This document shows, piece by piece, positions 39,539 through 49,945 of a DNA stretch of 64,000 bases. The notes beneath the pieces are model-generated. The model did no database searches, was not told the origin of the DNA, and saw only the letters and a program-made list of their open reading frames with translations. The DNA is taken from contig QXJR01000006.1 of assembly GCA_020975725.1 (NCBI GenBank), positions 744,001 to 808,000 on the forward strand, written 5' to 3'. Position numbers and translations under genes: made by a program. The stretch's first letter is position 1, and each line of letters opens with the position of its first letter. Source of the stretch: Picocystis sp. L7 (Eukaryota; Chlorophyta; Picocystophyceae; Picocystales; Picocystaceae).

Positions 39539-42500
39539 CTATAAGGTTAGGAACTGCAAGTGCCAGGCCAACCTTGAAGGGCATCCGAACAAAGCGACAA
39601 ACGGCGCAACTTTTGTAACAGGATGTACGCTGTCATTATAAGCATGGGCAGCTGCCTGTAAATAGTCATCCCAGTTTAAACGGTCATCGCACGTTAAGCG
39701 CAGCTGCTGTAAAAGAGCGCGATGCTGTCGCTCTGCACCTCCTTGGGATTGTGAATGATACGGTGTTCCAGTGGAATGCTGAACTCCCATTGCAGCGCAG
39801 AATGCCTGGAAAAGGTCGCGATACGCTGGCCCATTGTCAGTGTGAATGCGCTGCGGCGTATGGAAGCGGTACACGAGCGCATCTAGCAAGCATTGCGCTT
39901 GTCGGAAAGAACTCCAGGAAGTGTGTATAGCAATGTAGATCGCATACTTCGTAAAACGATCGACAACGGTAAGCACCCCATTATGCCCCTTGGCTGTAAG
40001 GGGCAATCCTTCGACCACATCCATTACCACTGTGTGAAATGGATAGGGATAAAACTTAGTCTCGGCAAAGAGGGGCTGGTGCCTAGATGTTGTTCCTGGT
40101 TTTTGCATCTGACAAGTTGGACAGCGCGCGACAAAGTGATTTATATGCTGTTTCATTCCTTTCCAAGTGAAGTGGCGCTTGGCGTTTGCGAAGGTACGCT
40201 CTGCACCGAAGTGCGCCTGGTCATGTACTAGGTGTAATAAGTCCTGACGTAAGGCGTCATTTGCGGGAACCAGTACCACAGCAGGGCCGTCGAAGACATC
40301 GATCTGATTTGGAGGGCTGACTTCAAAAAGCAGTCCATTGGTGGCACGCAAATGTGGGGGCGGCGATCGCAGCCATGCCTCATACTGAGGGTCAGATAGA
40401 GCGGCGGACCGTAGGCGCTGCAGAAAAGAGGGAATGCCCGGATCGGCTAACGCGGACAGGATTCTGGACTGTTTGCCTTGAACACACACAGCCTCGGTAA
40501 GACTGCGGCTAGCTAGCGGTCGAAGCGTCCCTGTGGGTGTTTTAAAGTAAAGGTCCAGAAGGTTGGCTATCCACGCTACGGGGAATGCATTGCCGCACAA
40601 CCGATGTCGCATGCTTGTTGAGACATTCTCGGCAGCTGTGTCTCCAATTTCCATCCCAACCAAGCGCTCTTTTTCTGCAACTGTCAGCGCTCTTTCAGTT
40701 CCATCTGAGTTACGTACCCATGTTGTCCGATTGCGGTCACTATGCGAGTTACTCGTGGCCATCAAAGTGGGGCATTTAAGAACGGGCTGGTTCATTGCCC
40801 CAGTAGGAACCGTAGCTCCATCGGTCAAACAATCTTGCCAGGTAAGGGGCAGACCGGGTACATGCCATATACGTGAATTGGACGGAAGCGAAGTCCAGCA
40901 GTACCTGCTCCTTTTCTGGGGGCAGTACTGGGACATGTCATGTAAGGCGGGCTCTCCAAACATTTCCGCAACCTGCTGAAAATCTTTGTAAAGGTGGCCT
41001 GCAAAAGGAGTACATTCGATGATATAATCTGGTCGACCAAGTCGGTTGTAAAGGGTATGTACCGTTGTAAAAAGTTCTCTTTCATCCCGCAGCCCATAAC
41101 TGGGGTAGTCTGGCGAGGTATTGGCTTTGGAGAACGGCTGGCATGGTACCCCCGCGATAAGCAGGTGGACAGGTGGTAGCTTTCTTCGATGCGCCAATAC
41201 TCGTACATCATTGCCATAACGGAAAATATCTGTGCGGTGAAAGAGTCTAGGTCGATCGAGGTTCACCTCAGCAAACACCCTCTGTATTACCTTTCGGGCA
41301 TGCTCTTCTATTTCGACTGCTATGTAATCAACTTGTATTGGATAGCCAGTTGGTATGAGATGCCACAGAGCTCGAAGGACTGTGCCCATACCTGCACATA
41401 AGTCTAAAATCCGGATGATGGGAGGACCTGTGCTAGGGGGGTTGCGCGATAAGTAATCTGCAGTGATATTTTGAGATCCTGGGCGGTACTCGACAGCGAA
41501 AGGTGCAAAGTATGCCAACTTCGCCGTCCAGCGCTGATCCCGGGGACTGAGTTGTTCTGCGGACTTGCTTTGCAAGTACATGCTGGCTTTGTTGTCTGTA
41601 AGGACAGTGAATCTCTGTCCAAAGAGAAGGTGCCGCCAATGCTGGAGAGCGTAGACGATAGCACAAGTCTCCTTCTCTGCTGGATGATAGTTCCTTTGTG
41701 CTGAATTGAACTTTTTAGAGTAATACTCAACTGGTTCCCAGATGTTGGGGGAGGTTTCTTGTAGTAGTACAGCCCCCATACCCAAATCCGAAGCGTCAGT
41801 CTCAACGCGTATAGGCCGGTCTTCATCAAATAACTGTAAAATAGGTCCAGTAGTGAGCATACGCACAAGGTGTTCAAAGGCCTGGTCATGTTGAGCCTTC
41901 CAGAAACGACAGAAGTCGTGGCGGTACTGTTTGCGAGTGAGCTCTGTAAGAGGTGAAGCAATCTCTGCATAATTGCGTACAAAACGCATGTAGAATTGAC
42001 AAAGTCCCAGGAATGCTAAGTTTTGTTTGTGAGTGACAGGTTTAGGGAACTTTTGTATGCGCTCCACCAAATGGTCTGCACAACTGAGCTGGCCAGCATG
42101 TATGCGAAAACCAACCCATTCCAGCGTTCGGTGGAAGAAGTGACATTTTGACTCTTTCAGTCGTATGTCGTTACGCTGGCATACCTCGAGGAAGTCTTCC
42201 AAATGTTCAAAGTGTTTCTCTTGATCTACAGAGTGTATCAATATGTCATCCATATAGACCTTTAAAAAGGGCAATGCCCCAAAAATTCGATTCATCATTC
42301 TCTGGAACATTGCAGGGGCATTGGCCAGACCCATTGGCATAACCCTCCATACATAGCTGCCGAAAGGAGTAACAACTGCTGTCTTGTCAACATCTTCTCC
42401 ATTCATGGGAAGCTGGTGAAAGCCGTCTAGGGCGTCTACTGATGAGAAGATACTTGACCCTCTCAAGTTCTGCAGGTGGTCATCTATTCGCGGCAGCGGG

Positions 42501-43612
42501 TAGCGGTCCTTAATTGTGGCTGCATTTAGCATTCGATAGTCGAACACGACCCTCCACCCCCCATCCTTCTTTGGGATGAGGAGGACAGGTGCCCCCCAAC
42601 TCGATCCCGCACAGACATCCATTTTCCCAGCGTCCACGTATTCGGTCAGCAGTTCGCGTAGAGCATCCTGCTGTTGTGGGGACAACCGATGATAGTTGCG
42701 ATGCACCGGCTGAGTACCAGGTTCCAGCTGAATCTTGAATGACTCACCGGGTACGCGTTCGCAAGGTAAGGTGGTACGCTTTTCAAAGCAGAGCGCGTAC
42801 TTGCTGAGCAGCTTCTGCAGTCTCTCTTGTTCGTTGGGTGACAGCGTGCAGGCATCACTGAGCTTACTGCGGAAGGTCGAAGTTTCTAGTTCTTCCGATG
42901 CTAGCTCACAGGTGACATCAAGAGGTTGCACCATTAGTAATAAACATCCTTCTGTTTGCATGGCCTCTTTGATTTCAGAGGGGGGCACTATAAGGTCAAG
43001 TTTACGGGCTTTTAAAAATGCTGTGTCGCCCTGTACTTTATGAACTGTCCCATTAGGATGTTTAAGTTCCATGTACTGATGCTGCCAATTTATGTGCAGC
43101 AAGAAGAGGTGGCAGAAGTCGACACCTAGTATGCATTCAAAGGTCTCAATGGGGGCCACAACAAAATAATGACTCACCTGAAAGGTATCGATTGTAATCT
43201 GTGCTTGAATAACTTGGGCCTGGTGCACTTCTGTCCCTATTGCTAAGCTGAAATCAAAGTATTGGCCAGTAGGCCTCCAATTCTGCTGTGTTGGGTCATG
43301 CTTCTTCAGTTTTTCAAAGTAATGAATGCTTAAGAAGAAGTTGCTGGCAAGCGTGTCCACGTACGCCTGTGTGGACAGGTCAGTAGGACCTGTAGGTCCA
43401 ATAGTACTACTGGCTGTGAGGAACTCACAACGGGGACGAGGGTTTGGCGACGCTCGTAAGGCTACCACCTGATCTGGGTATAAGTTGTTGAGAGTCAACG
43501 GATCAGACCTCGCGCTTGCGGGTGGCACCTCTCCTGGCTCCATCCCGACGGCCTCTTCCGTCGGGAGGAGCCTGTTCAGTTTTTTGGCATCATTGGCTGG
43601 GTGTGACGGCAA
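39539..43612 (-). CDS. Gypsy-B pol: protease, RT, RNase H, DNMT3-like methyltransferase, integrase
   Basis: A 1357-codon frame of a fossil element. The protease region is near its start (AYVDTLASNFFLS), RT has VYMDDILIHS, RNase H has VETDASDLGMGAVL and ADYLSRNPPS. The methyltransferase domain (about 41.42-40.56 kb) has motif I LDLCAGMGTVLRAL, then VDYIAVE, motif IV VPCQPFSKANTS, IIECTPF, KRSRYCW, KCPTLMATSNSHSDRN, LTVAEKERLVGM and CGNAFPVAW. This spacing and these motifs fit the DNMT3/DRM-like group (compare the IASE, SPCND and NPARKGL blocks of DNMT3). Integrase follows (CPTCQMQKPG; HTDNGPAYRDLF; YHSQSQGGAERQHR). Confidence 0.92.
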   Translation of the reverse strand: MPSHPANDAKKLNRLLPTEEAVGMEPGEVPPASARSDPLTLNNLYPDQVVALRASPNPRPRCEFLTASSTIGPTGPTDLSTQAYVDTLASNFFLSIHYFEKLKKHDPTQQNWRPTGQYFDFSLAIGTEVHQAQVIQAQITIDTFQVSHYFVVAPIETFECILGVDFCHLFLLHINWQHQYMELKHPNGTVHKVQGDTAFLKARKLDLIVPPSEIKEAMQTEGCLLLMVQPLDVTCELASEELETSTFRSKLSDACTLSPNEQERLQKLLSKYALCFEKRTTLPCERVPGESFKIQLEPGTQPVHRNYHRLSPQQQDALRELLTEYVDAGKMDVCAGSSWGAPVLLIPKKDGGWRVVFDYRMLNAATIKDRYPLPRIDDHLQNLRGSSIFSSVDALDGFHQLPMNGEDVDKTAVVTPFGSYVWRVMPMGLANAPAMFQRMMNRIFGALPFLKVYMDDILIHSVDQEKHFEHLEDFLEVCQRNDIRLKESKCHFFHRTLEWVGFRIHAGQLSCADHLVERIQKFPKPVTHKQNLAFLGLCQFYMRFVRNYAEIASPLTELTRKQYRHDFCRFWKAQHDQAFEHLVRMLTTGPILQLFDEDRPIRVETDASDLGMGAVLLQETSPNIWEPVEYYSKKFNSAQRNYHPAEKETCAIVYALQHWRHLLFGQRFTVLTDNKASMYLQSKSAEQLSPRDQRWTAKLAYFAPFAVEYRPGSQNITADYLSRNPPSTGPPIIRILDLCAGMGTVLRALWHLIPTGYPIQVDYIAVEIEEHARKVIQRVFAEVNLDRPRLFHRTDIFRYGNDVRVLAHRRKLPPVHLLIAGVPCQPFSKANTSPDYPSYGLRDERELFTTVHTLYNRLGRPDYIIECTPFAGHLYKDFQQVAEMFGEPALHDMSQYCPQKRSRYCWTSLPSNSRIWHVPGLPLTWQDCLTDGATVPTGAMNQPVLKCPTLMATSNSHSDRNRTTWVRNSDGTERALTVAEKERLVGMEIGDTAAENVSTSMRHRLCGNAFPVAWIANLLDLYFKTPTGTLRPLASRSLTEAVCVQGKQSRILSALADPGIPSFLQRLRSAALSDPQYEAWLRSPPPHLRATNGLLFEVSPPNQIDVFDGPAVVLVPANDALRQDLLHLVHDQAHFGAERTFANAKRHFTWKGMKQHINHFVARCPTCQMQKPGTTSRHQPLFAETKFYPYPFHTVVMDVVEGLPLTAKGHNGVLTVVDRFTKYAIYIAIHTSWSSFRQAQCLLDALVYRFHTPQRIHTDNGPAYRDLFQAFCAAMGVQHSTGTPYHSQSQGGAERQHRALLQQLRLTCDDRLNWDDYLQAAAHAYNDSVHPVTKVAPFVALFGCPSRLAWHLQFLTL

Positions 43613-44881
43613 TGTTTTGCGTCATGCCCGTAGCGTCTACACTTGATGCACAAGGAATTACTCTGACAGAGTTGAAGTTGGTCTTGAGAAAGACTGGCTC
43701 CCAAAGGCAGACTTTTCATCTGTGTCTGCGCAGCCACTATCTTTTTTTGAAGTTCCTCCGATAAATCTCTGAATCGCTTGGCGGCCCGTCCTTCGATCGA
43801 TCGTACATTGGGGCTGTAGCTCCCTTCCTTGTGAGGTAAGGCATGGACCGTGGCCACAGATTTGGCTCCATGACTATTTTGATTGAGCGGCCTGGCCGTG
43901 CGTGAAACGCGCCGAGCTTTCTCTCTGTCCTGGGCTTCCACCTTCAATGCGATGGCTGCTAGGCCCCATGGGGACACATCTGGCTTGCGTTCCAAATCAA
44001 CCATCAGTTGCATGTGTTGCTCCACCTTATTGCCAATGTCATATGGCAGGCCGATGCGTAACCTGGTGGCGATGTCATTCTCCTCAACCCTTGGACAGGT
44101 GGGGTCATCACTCATATTTATCACAAAACTCAGAAGAAGGAGTCGGTTCAAGTAAGTGATCACATTCTCCCTGTTTTGACGAAACCGAGCTCGCTGAAAC
44201 TCTTTCCAAGCATCAGGCCTTGGGTCTCTCCTTTGAAAGGTCTCCTTGAGTAGACTGAAGGGACGGTAAGTTTGGAACGCGCTCCCGATCAGCCATGATA
44301 ATATTATCGACCATGATGCGGGCTGTGCCTGTCAAGGTCTGGAGAGCTAGTACTACCTGCTGAGTTGGATCGCTCGCGTAACCTTCAACCCAACAGGCAA
44401 CCTCCCTATACCAGTGGGTGAGTGCATATGGGTCATCTATCACTTCCGTTCCAGAGAAGCTTTTTGGCTTGGACAATGCCACTCCTTGCAACCGGTGGGA
44501 GCCTTCCATAGATTGGTACATCTTGGTGAGTGAATGAAGTCCTTGTTGGCTCAATGGTTGCATAGCCCGGTGGGAAGCATTCCCAGCTGCCTTCTCATTG
44601 GGTTCAACTGATGGTGGAGTAGGTCCATTGTCCTCGCGAGGGAAATCCTCTTCCCCAAGCGGTTCTTCTTCTTGCACTTGCGGGTCTTGAGCGGGGGTGT
44701 CGTTACGCAAACGACGTAGTTGACTTTCCAACTCCTCCACTTGCTGAGCAAGGGCGGATCGAGCTTGTTGCTCACGTTCCAACTCACCTCTCAACCGTTG
44801 CATTCGTGTGGCGGTTCCGGAGAGGAATTCTTCCTCCGAGTCGCTCATCGCCAAGCGAGGCTTCGACAATGTAGCGTCCAA
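43576..44881 (-). CDS. Gypsy-B gag region
   Basis: Gag region of a fossil element. An N-terminal coiled-coil-like stretch (QARSALAQQVEELESQLRRL), an acidic linker, a capsid-like part and a C-terminal CCHC knuckle (CIKCRRYGHDAKHC) are visible. The likely ATG (MSDSEEEF) lies about 25 bp inside the 5' LTR boundary, an unusually short leader. Confidence 0.7.
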
Positions 44882-45451
44882 GTAGGGTCGCGGACAGGGG
44901 ACACTTGTACAACGAGCGAGTTGCGGCTCTCAGCAGTCGTTGAGGTCCTGGAAGAGGCTGATGAGGCGAGGAGGTCGTCTCGGAGGACAAGTAGAAAAGT
45001 GAATTGCAAGGCAAAGAGAGGGACTGGAGGTCCGTCTCTCAAAACCACTCAGTGGCGGTTGAGATGAGGGCAAGTGGGGCACAAGGAGGGTCCACGTGCT
45101 GCTGACGGTCAAATCTGACCGTCCGTGCAGCCAGCCGTGGGGCGTCCGCCACCTGTCCGAGTCATCGACACCGTCCAGCCTCCCCAGCCCTACCTTCTAG
45201 AAGTACACGGGGAAAGGGAATCCTTTCGACTCAACTCTACCGGTCAAGGGTTCCCTTCATCCCTTACTGAAACATGTCCATTGACCCGGGGCGTTCTGCA
45301 TCTATTCCCGGGCTCTGTTGACCCACATTCAATCCAGACCCGGATCTATGGTATAACGGTAGTAGGGAGCAGTAAGGCAATGACTGCCCTTTCACTCCCC
45401 AAAGTCTCGGGGTCTTCACGCAGGGTCTCGTAGGGTCCCTGCTAGGCTACA
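44870..45451 (-). repeat. Gypsy-B 5' LTR
   Basis: 582 bp, the partner of 37966-38547. The outer flank GTAT matches the other side. Confidence 0.93.
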
Positions 45452-46152
45452 GTATGGACCGTCAAAGTCCGCGATCATGAAGTTAGAGAGTACCACCGCT
45501 TGGTACTTCGTTACATGCATGCGTTTCCACCAGTTATACGCCGTGTCCTCGCCGTCCGTCGGCCTTCGAATCTTGAACAACGTCCCATCGACGAATCCAC
45601 AATATGAGGGTATCCGGCATCCTTTGCTCGGTAGTGCTTGTGCCAGCCGAGGGAGCTCGCTGCCCACACTTCCAAACGCAGCGCTCATTTTGCGCAGGGA
45701 TAGATGTGATGAAGCATCGCGTTGTGGAGCTCCGATAGGGCACTAGAGCTCTAGTCGAAGGTACGGGAGAGGTGATCCAAGTTCTCGAGACCTCCCAAGC
45801 GCCTCAATAGCACCAAAATCCCTTCTTCTCCTGTGAAGACGCGTTCGGTCCCACGGACACGTATGGTACCTCGCATGCGGCGAATACGCATGAGCTCGCG
45901 TATCTCCGGGCCAACAAAGCATCGATAATCCTGCAACCAAACGCCCGAGAACCCCTCGATCATTCGCGGCACGTTTGTTATCGTACTTCTACACGTCCAA
46001 AACTGCGTCGCCCTCTCGAGAGCGTCCCAACATTGCTCGATCGCAACAAGCAAGAGGCGTAGAACCCCAATCCACACGTCTACGCGCAGCCGATGTGCCG
46101 CCAAGAAGCCCACGAAGAGCTCCACAAGCACGTCGAATTGCTTTCGTAGCAT
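45452..46152 (-). pseudogene. PIF/Harbinger-type transposase, decayed and split by Gypsy-B
   Basis: Minus-strand coding remnant of a DDE transposase (DDE_Tnp_4 type). The upstream part (about 46.15-45.75 kb) ends with LRRLGGLENLDHLSRTFD, then a stop (TAG near 45749) and a frame change. The DDE core follows at 45688-45456: YCGFVDGTLFKIRRPTDGED, then WWKRMHVTKYQAVV and IADFDGPY. After GPY it is cut by Gypsy-B and resumes at 37965. No terminal inverted repeats were identified. It is inactive as read. Confidence 0.72.
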
Positions 46153-46816
46153 CCTTCGCTACAACGCGCACCCCACTCGCGATGGCATGGCCCTCCCTCC
46201 ATTCCCGCGAAATGTCGGCCCTCTCGTGCGCGTTCGACGGCCAAAACCACACCGCGGGTAGAGGAACGAGCTCCACTTGATCCAAAAGTCCTCCACGGAA
46301 GATGGCGAATGAAATAATTTTCGCTTGGAACCTCGTGACTAACCGCCCCCCGTTTTTACAGTCAGTGAAGTGCCCAAAATGAGAAAGGATCAAGCTGCGG
46401 GCCCTTCACTTGCTCCTTTTTTGAGAAAGGATCTACACTAAACCCTATTTTACGAGGATAAACTCTCACTTGATCCGAACATTTGTCTTGGTCCTAAATC
46501 TAAACTCCTCTCACGCTACAAACAGATAAACCGTTTTCGTCGATGTAAGGACGTCCAACAACCGAGCTATGGATTAACATTGCCATAAATATTATCCATC
46601 GTATGAGATTGTCACAGCAAGCTGGTGGCACCTTGGTTGCGTAAACTTATTCAACACCAACATCCTCCACTACCAAGCCGGAATTGAACAAACTCCAGGA
46701 AATTGGAGAGGCAATCCCCAGTAGCGCTACGTTTGACGCATTGAGCAACATTGGTAGTCAAAATCGAGGACGCATGCTGTGGAGTACACTTAAGTAGCGT
46801 CCGTGACACCTTTTAA
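46153..46816. other. Region upstream of the sulfotransferase gene
   Basis: The left part may be the 5' portion of the Harbinger element, though the minus-strand frame 46393-45989 gives no clear motif. The rest has no supportable gene and presumably contains the sulfotransferase promoter. Confidence 0.4.
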
Positions 46817-46852
46817 AACTGTCGTAGGACAAATTCGTGCGGAAGCTTTTCC

Positions 46853-47987
46853 ATGCGGAGGGCCCCACCTTCCGAAGTACGCGCTAGCAAACATTCTGTA
46901 GATTTACTCACTCCTGACAGCTTCGGCAGTTTCACAGGCAACTGTGCTAACTTTGCTTGCACTGCGCAATATCCGAGTTCACACTTGCGTAAAGCATCTC
47001 TACTGACACTTGCTCCGGGTAATGGTCTGAAGGATGGTCCCCCCCTTCCATGACAAACCAATTTTTTACTTGAGGGAGACAGGGCTAGTTTCAGTCGAGC
47101 TTACCAGCTCTGAACCTAAAACGGGAACCACGGTGTTGGCATGGTTGGTTGCCGCGCTCTTCAAAAGGATATGCAAACAAGTTTCAAATGATGTGAATGT
47201 TCCTTGTCGGGCTGAGGTGGATGGTAGACCCAAATTCGACTATGTACTGAAGATTGCAGGACGTACAGTCCACTTCTTTGGTAAAGGGAAGCATGATGTT
47301 TACGCCTGTGGGCATAAGCTCACAACAAGGAGCACAATAGAGAGAACTGCAAATGCATGTGTTCAAAATAGCATCCCTGCATGGAGTGTAGAATGTTTGC
47401 AGCGCCTAAATTTGTCCATGCCCCATCGAATTCAGCTTTGTAAAGGGAAGCAATCAGTCAATGTGATGACTTTCAGGCATCCAGTTGCTACGACACTTTC
47501 CTGGGTACACTACAAATATGGTTACTCCTTATCAAGGGCTGGCTTAAACGAGCAGGTGAAATCTAATTGTGAGCAAATAGCTGCAAGAATTGGCTTGCGG
47601 TACCACTTATTTCTGTTTCTGTTTTCAGAAAAGGGTTACAATATGCACACGTTTGCGTATGCAGATTTGCATGACCATCCGCTTATCTATGCGAGCCGTT
47701 TGGCACGAGTGCTAGGATTCGCACTGCACCAGAAAATGTTGGAAGAAGTCTTGGAAGATACTGCACCTGATCGGATGCGTTCCATCCAAGAAGACATGAA
47801 AAATGGGAAGTATGGAAGCACGATGTACCATGGCCTCTCAGGATATGGCGAGAATTCTAGAAAAGTAGGCAATGCCACAAACAAACTCTATTTGCAATTG
47901 ATTGACCCTTCTGTTGTAGATTGGTGTAGAAGCGTAGGAAATTTTCATCTTCCACAAGAACTTGCACTCTACTTTGGTTTCAATTAA
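46853..47987 (+). CDS. Sulfotransferase, frame change at a C run near the N-terminus
   Basis: The main frame starts at an ATG at 47034 (317 residues) and carries the sulfotransferase signatures: SSEPKTGTTVLAWLVAAL (5' phosphosulfate loop, compare PKSGTT) and VNVMTFRHPVATTLSW (3' phosphate-binding block). It therefore uses PAPS to sulfate an acceptor, probably a carbohydrate in the Golgi. An in-frame stop sits just before 47034. A second frame (46853 to 47053, starting MRRAPPSEVRASKHSVDLL) enters the same run of seven C at 47039-47045, and leaving out one C would make the two continuous (NGLKDGPPFHDKPIFYL). So the 5' end is probably at 46853 with a one-base excess in the run, by mutation or consensus error. 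No signal anchor is evident in either version. No introns. Confidence 0.78.
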
Positions 47988-49544
47988 TGATGATGGAATG
48001 GCCAGGTTTCAATGTATACTGATGATGGCCATGTAGGAAGTTGATTGCAGGCAGGATAACCTGGCTTCAGAACGAGATGTATAGTCATAGGGGATTCAAT
48101 TGAGAAAGTCACTGACAGTCTTTGCACATCTTCCAACTTCCAACAAGTGACAGCAAGAAGCTGAAGTACCAGCAAGAGTTTCCGTTAGTGCAGACTTTGT
48201 ACGAGGTGTGCACCACTTGTGTTTTTTCCAATCTCCACGATCCGAAACCAGGTCGTCATTTTCAAAAATCTGTTTGTAGCAAAGTTGTACAATTCTAGCT
48301 TTATTGCCCCCTGCCAAACCTCCTCAGAATATATGTGGAGGTGGAAGCACTATATGCTAGGGCAGGCATATGACATGTTCGTTTCATTGTACTAGAGTAG
48401 TATACATGCAGAGATCAATCAAATGTAGGCTTCTTGCGGGTTTGGGAAGCAGGGCTATTGTGGAGCATATATGGAATTGCGTGAAATACTTGATGCCGAA
48501 TTCAATATCAGCTTGCCTCGAGAGTAATATATTGCTGCCAAACGTGCAAGCACTGCACTATTTCATTTAAGCCCTCCAGAATTTTCGTAGTAGTAGCCAT
48601 GGTGAGCACTTCCTTGGGACAGTTTGTGTGGTAGTAATATTATCACCTAAGGGCACTGCTAGTAGGGTGTAGTTAACTGAATTCCTGTGCAGATTTTCTA
48701 CCTCGGGATACTTTGCTCCTATCTCGAGAGGCTGATGTGACATACCATTTCATTTCAGCGATTATGGAATGGCTGGTCCGTGTTTTTGAGGGGGCTGTAA
48801 TCAGAGAGTTGTTGATGAGGTGCAGCAGCGTGAAGAATGGCGGTAAGGGGGGGGAACAACTTGAAGACAGATAAGGGAAAACGAAAAAGGAGCAAGAAGA
48901 GGAGTGTCCATGCACGGAATCGGGTCCTCTTGCAGGAACACGCATGCGTTCCTGTACGTATTCTTCATCTTAAATGACGGGGGTGGACAGCTTTGCATCA
49001 ATATGGGGACCAATTCCTACTTTGCAACACTAGTTACGCTTAATATTGCTAGCTTGCTCTACCCTCTGATATTGAGCAGTATCCAATGATGGAGATTTTA
49101 CAATTTCTAGAAGCTAGGCCGGTGTGGTTCTCTTGCTTGTGAAGGGATATTGAGCTTGCCGCTGTGCGCCTTCACTTTCCAAAACTGCATGTAAGCATTC
49201 ATGTCCAACAAGACATTGCAAGTGCAGCCCATAATTCTGGAAGTGTGGTAGAAATACTGATGCTCTTGCATGCCGTCTTGTAGTAGAATAATACTCCAGG
49301 TTTTGCAAGACTTATTTGCCTCCTTTAAAAGCAGATTTGCAATTGAGAAATCTTCTCTTTGATTTAATCTCTGCATTTTTGCAATAAGTCATGAATAGTC
49401 GGGATGTTGTTGGAAATTTTTCTTTGTCCTTGGCTTTAGAAGGGTGGGTGAACGTCTAGCAAGCGTAGCAACTCAAATTCTCATTTCCTATTACAAGCTT
49501 CAATGTATTGAAATGGGATTTCACTAAGTTTTAACTTCTGCTTC
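47988..49544. other. Intergenic region, no supportable gene
   Basis: Short open frames only. A minus-strand frame (48317-48096) contains KQIFENDDLVSDRGDWKKHK, which looks protein-like but has no family I recognise. Confidence 0.4.
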
Positions 49545-49945
49545 CCGCGCACTAGTTGTGACGTCGTTGTGACCAAGTGTGTAGTACGTCTTTCACTACT
49601 GCGTAGGGGGTTCGAGTCCCTATTCTCCTTCTTCAGGCTTTCTTTTGTCCATCGACAACGAAGTTTGATGGGTTTGGTCGATGGTAGGAGGATTCTGGTG
49701 TGAAGGTGGTGACTTCGTCAAAGTTCTGTGTTGCATGTCATGCATTGCGCTCTTAGATAGAAGCACGTCTTCGATTCCGTCCAATGTATTCACATTGATG
49801 TACTTGAGTGCATTCGATAGATGAATGTCGAATTCAATTGTTCGGTCTTGCACGACGTTGTTTATCGGTGGTCATGTCGTCGGCGATCCACTTGCTCGGT
49901 GGTTGATCGTCCCTTCTCCCTCGACGGAGCACTCAGTCTTGGAGG
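49545..49945 (+). repeat. SINE-like dispersed repeat (copy 2) with tRNA-like head
   Basis: The left end (about 49555-49620) contains an A-box-like TGACCAAGTGTG and a good B-box (GGTTCGAGTCC, about 49610-49620), the internal RNA polymerase III promoter arrangement of tRNA-derived SINEs. The body up to about 49945 matches 36030-36360 in inverted orientation. It is not a functional tRNA gene, because the arms do not pair well. The boundaries and a target duplication were not fixed. Confidence 0.5.

Larger units (their letters stand above)
37966..45451 (-). mobile_element. Gypsy-B LTR retrotransposon carrying a DNA methyltransferase domain (young)
   Basis: A 7486-bp Ty3/gypsy element on the minus strand with two 582-bp LTRs (37966-38547 and 44870-45451), both TGTAGCGTCC to GGCTACA, differing at about four sites (under 1%). 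Flanked by GTAT on both sides (37962-37965, 45452-45455). Order leftwards from the right LTR: gag (about 44.87-43.58 kb, knuckle CIKCRRYGHDAKHC), protease, RT, RNase H, methyltransferase, integrase, GPF/Y region and a Tudor/chromo-like tail. It looks nearly whole, with about two breaks. It is the youngest element in the window and split a Harbinger transposase. Confidence 0.95.

Noticed and set aside
49555-49625. A tRNA gene
   Set aside because: B-box and A-box-like sequences are present, but the T-arm and anticodon arm do not pair properly, and the sequence continues into a dispersed repeat. A SINE-like origin is more likely.
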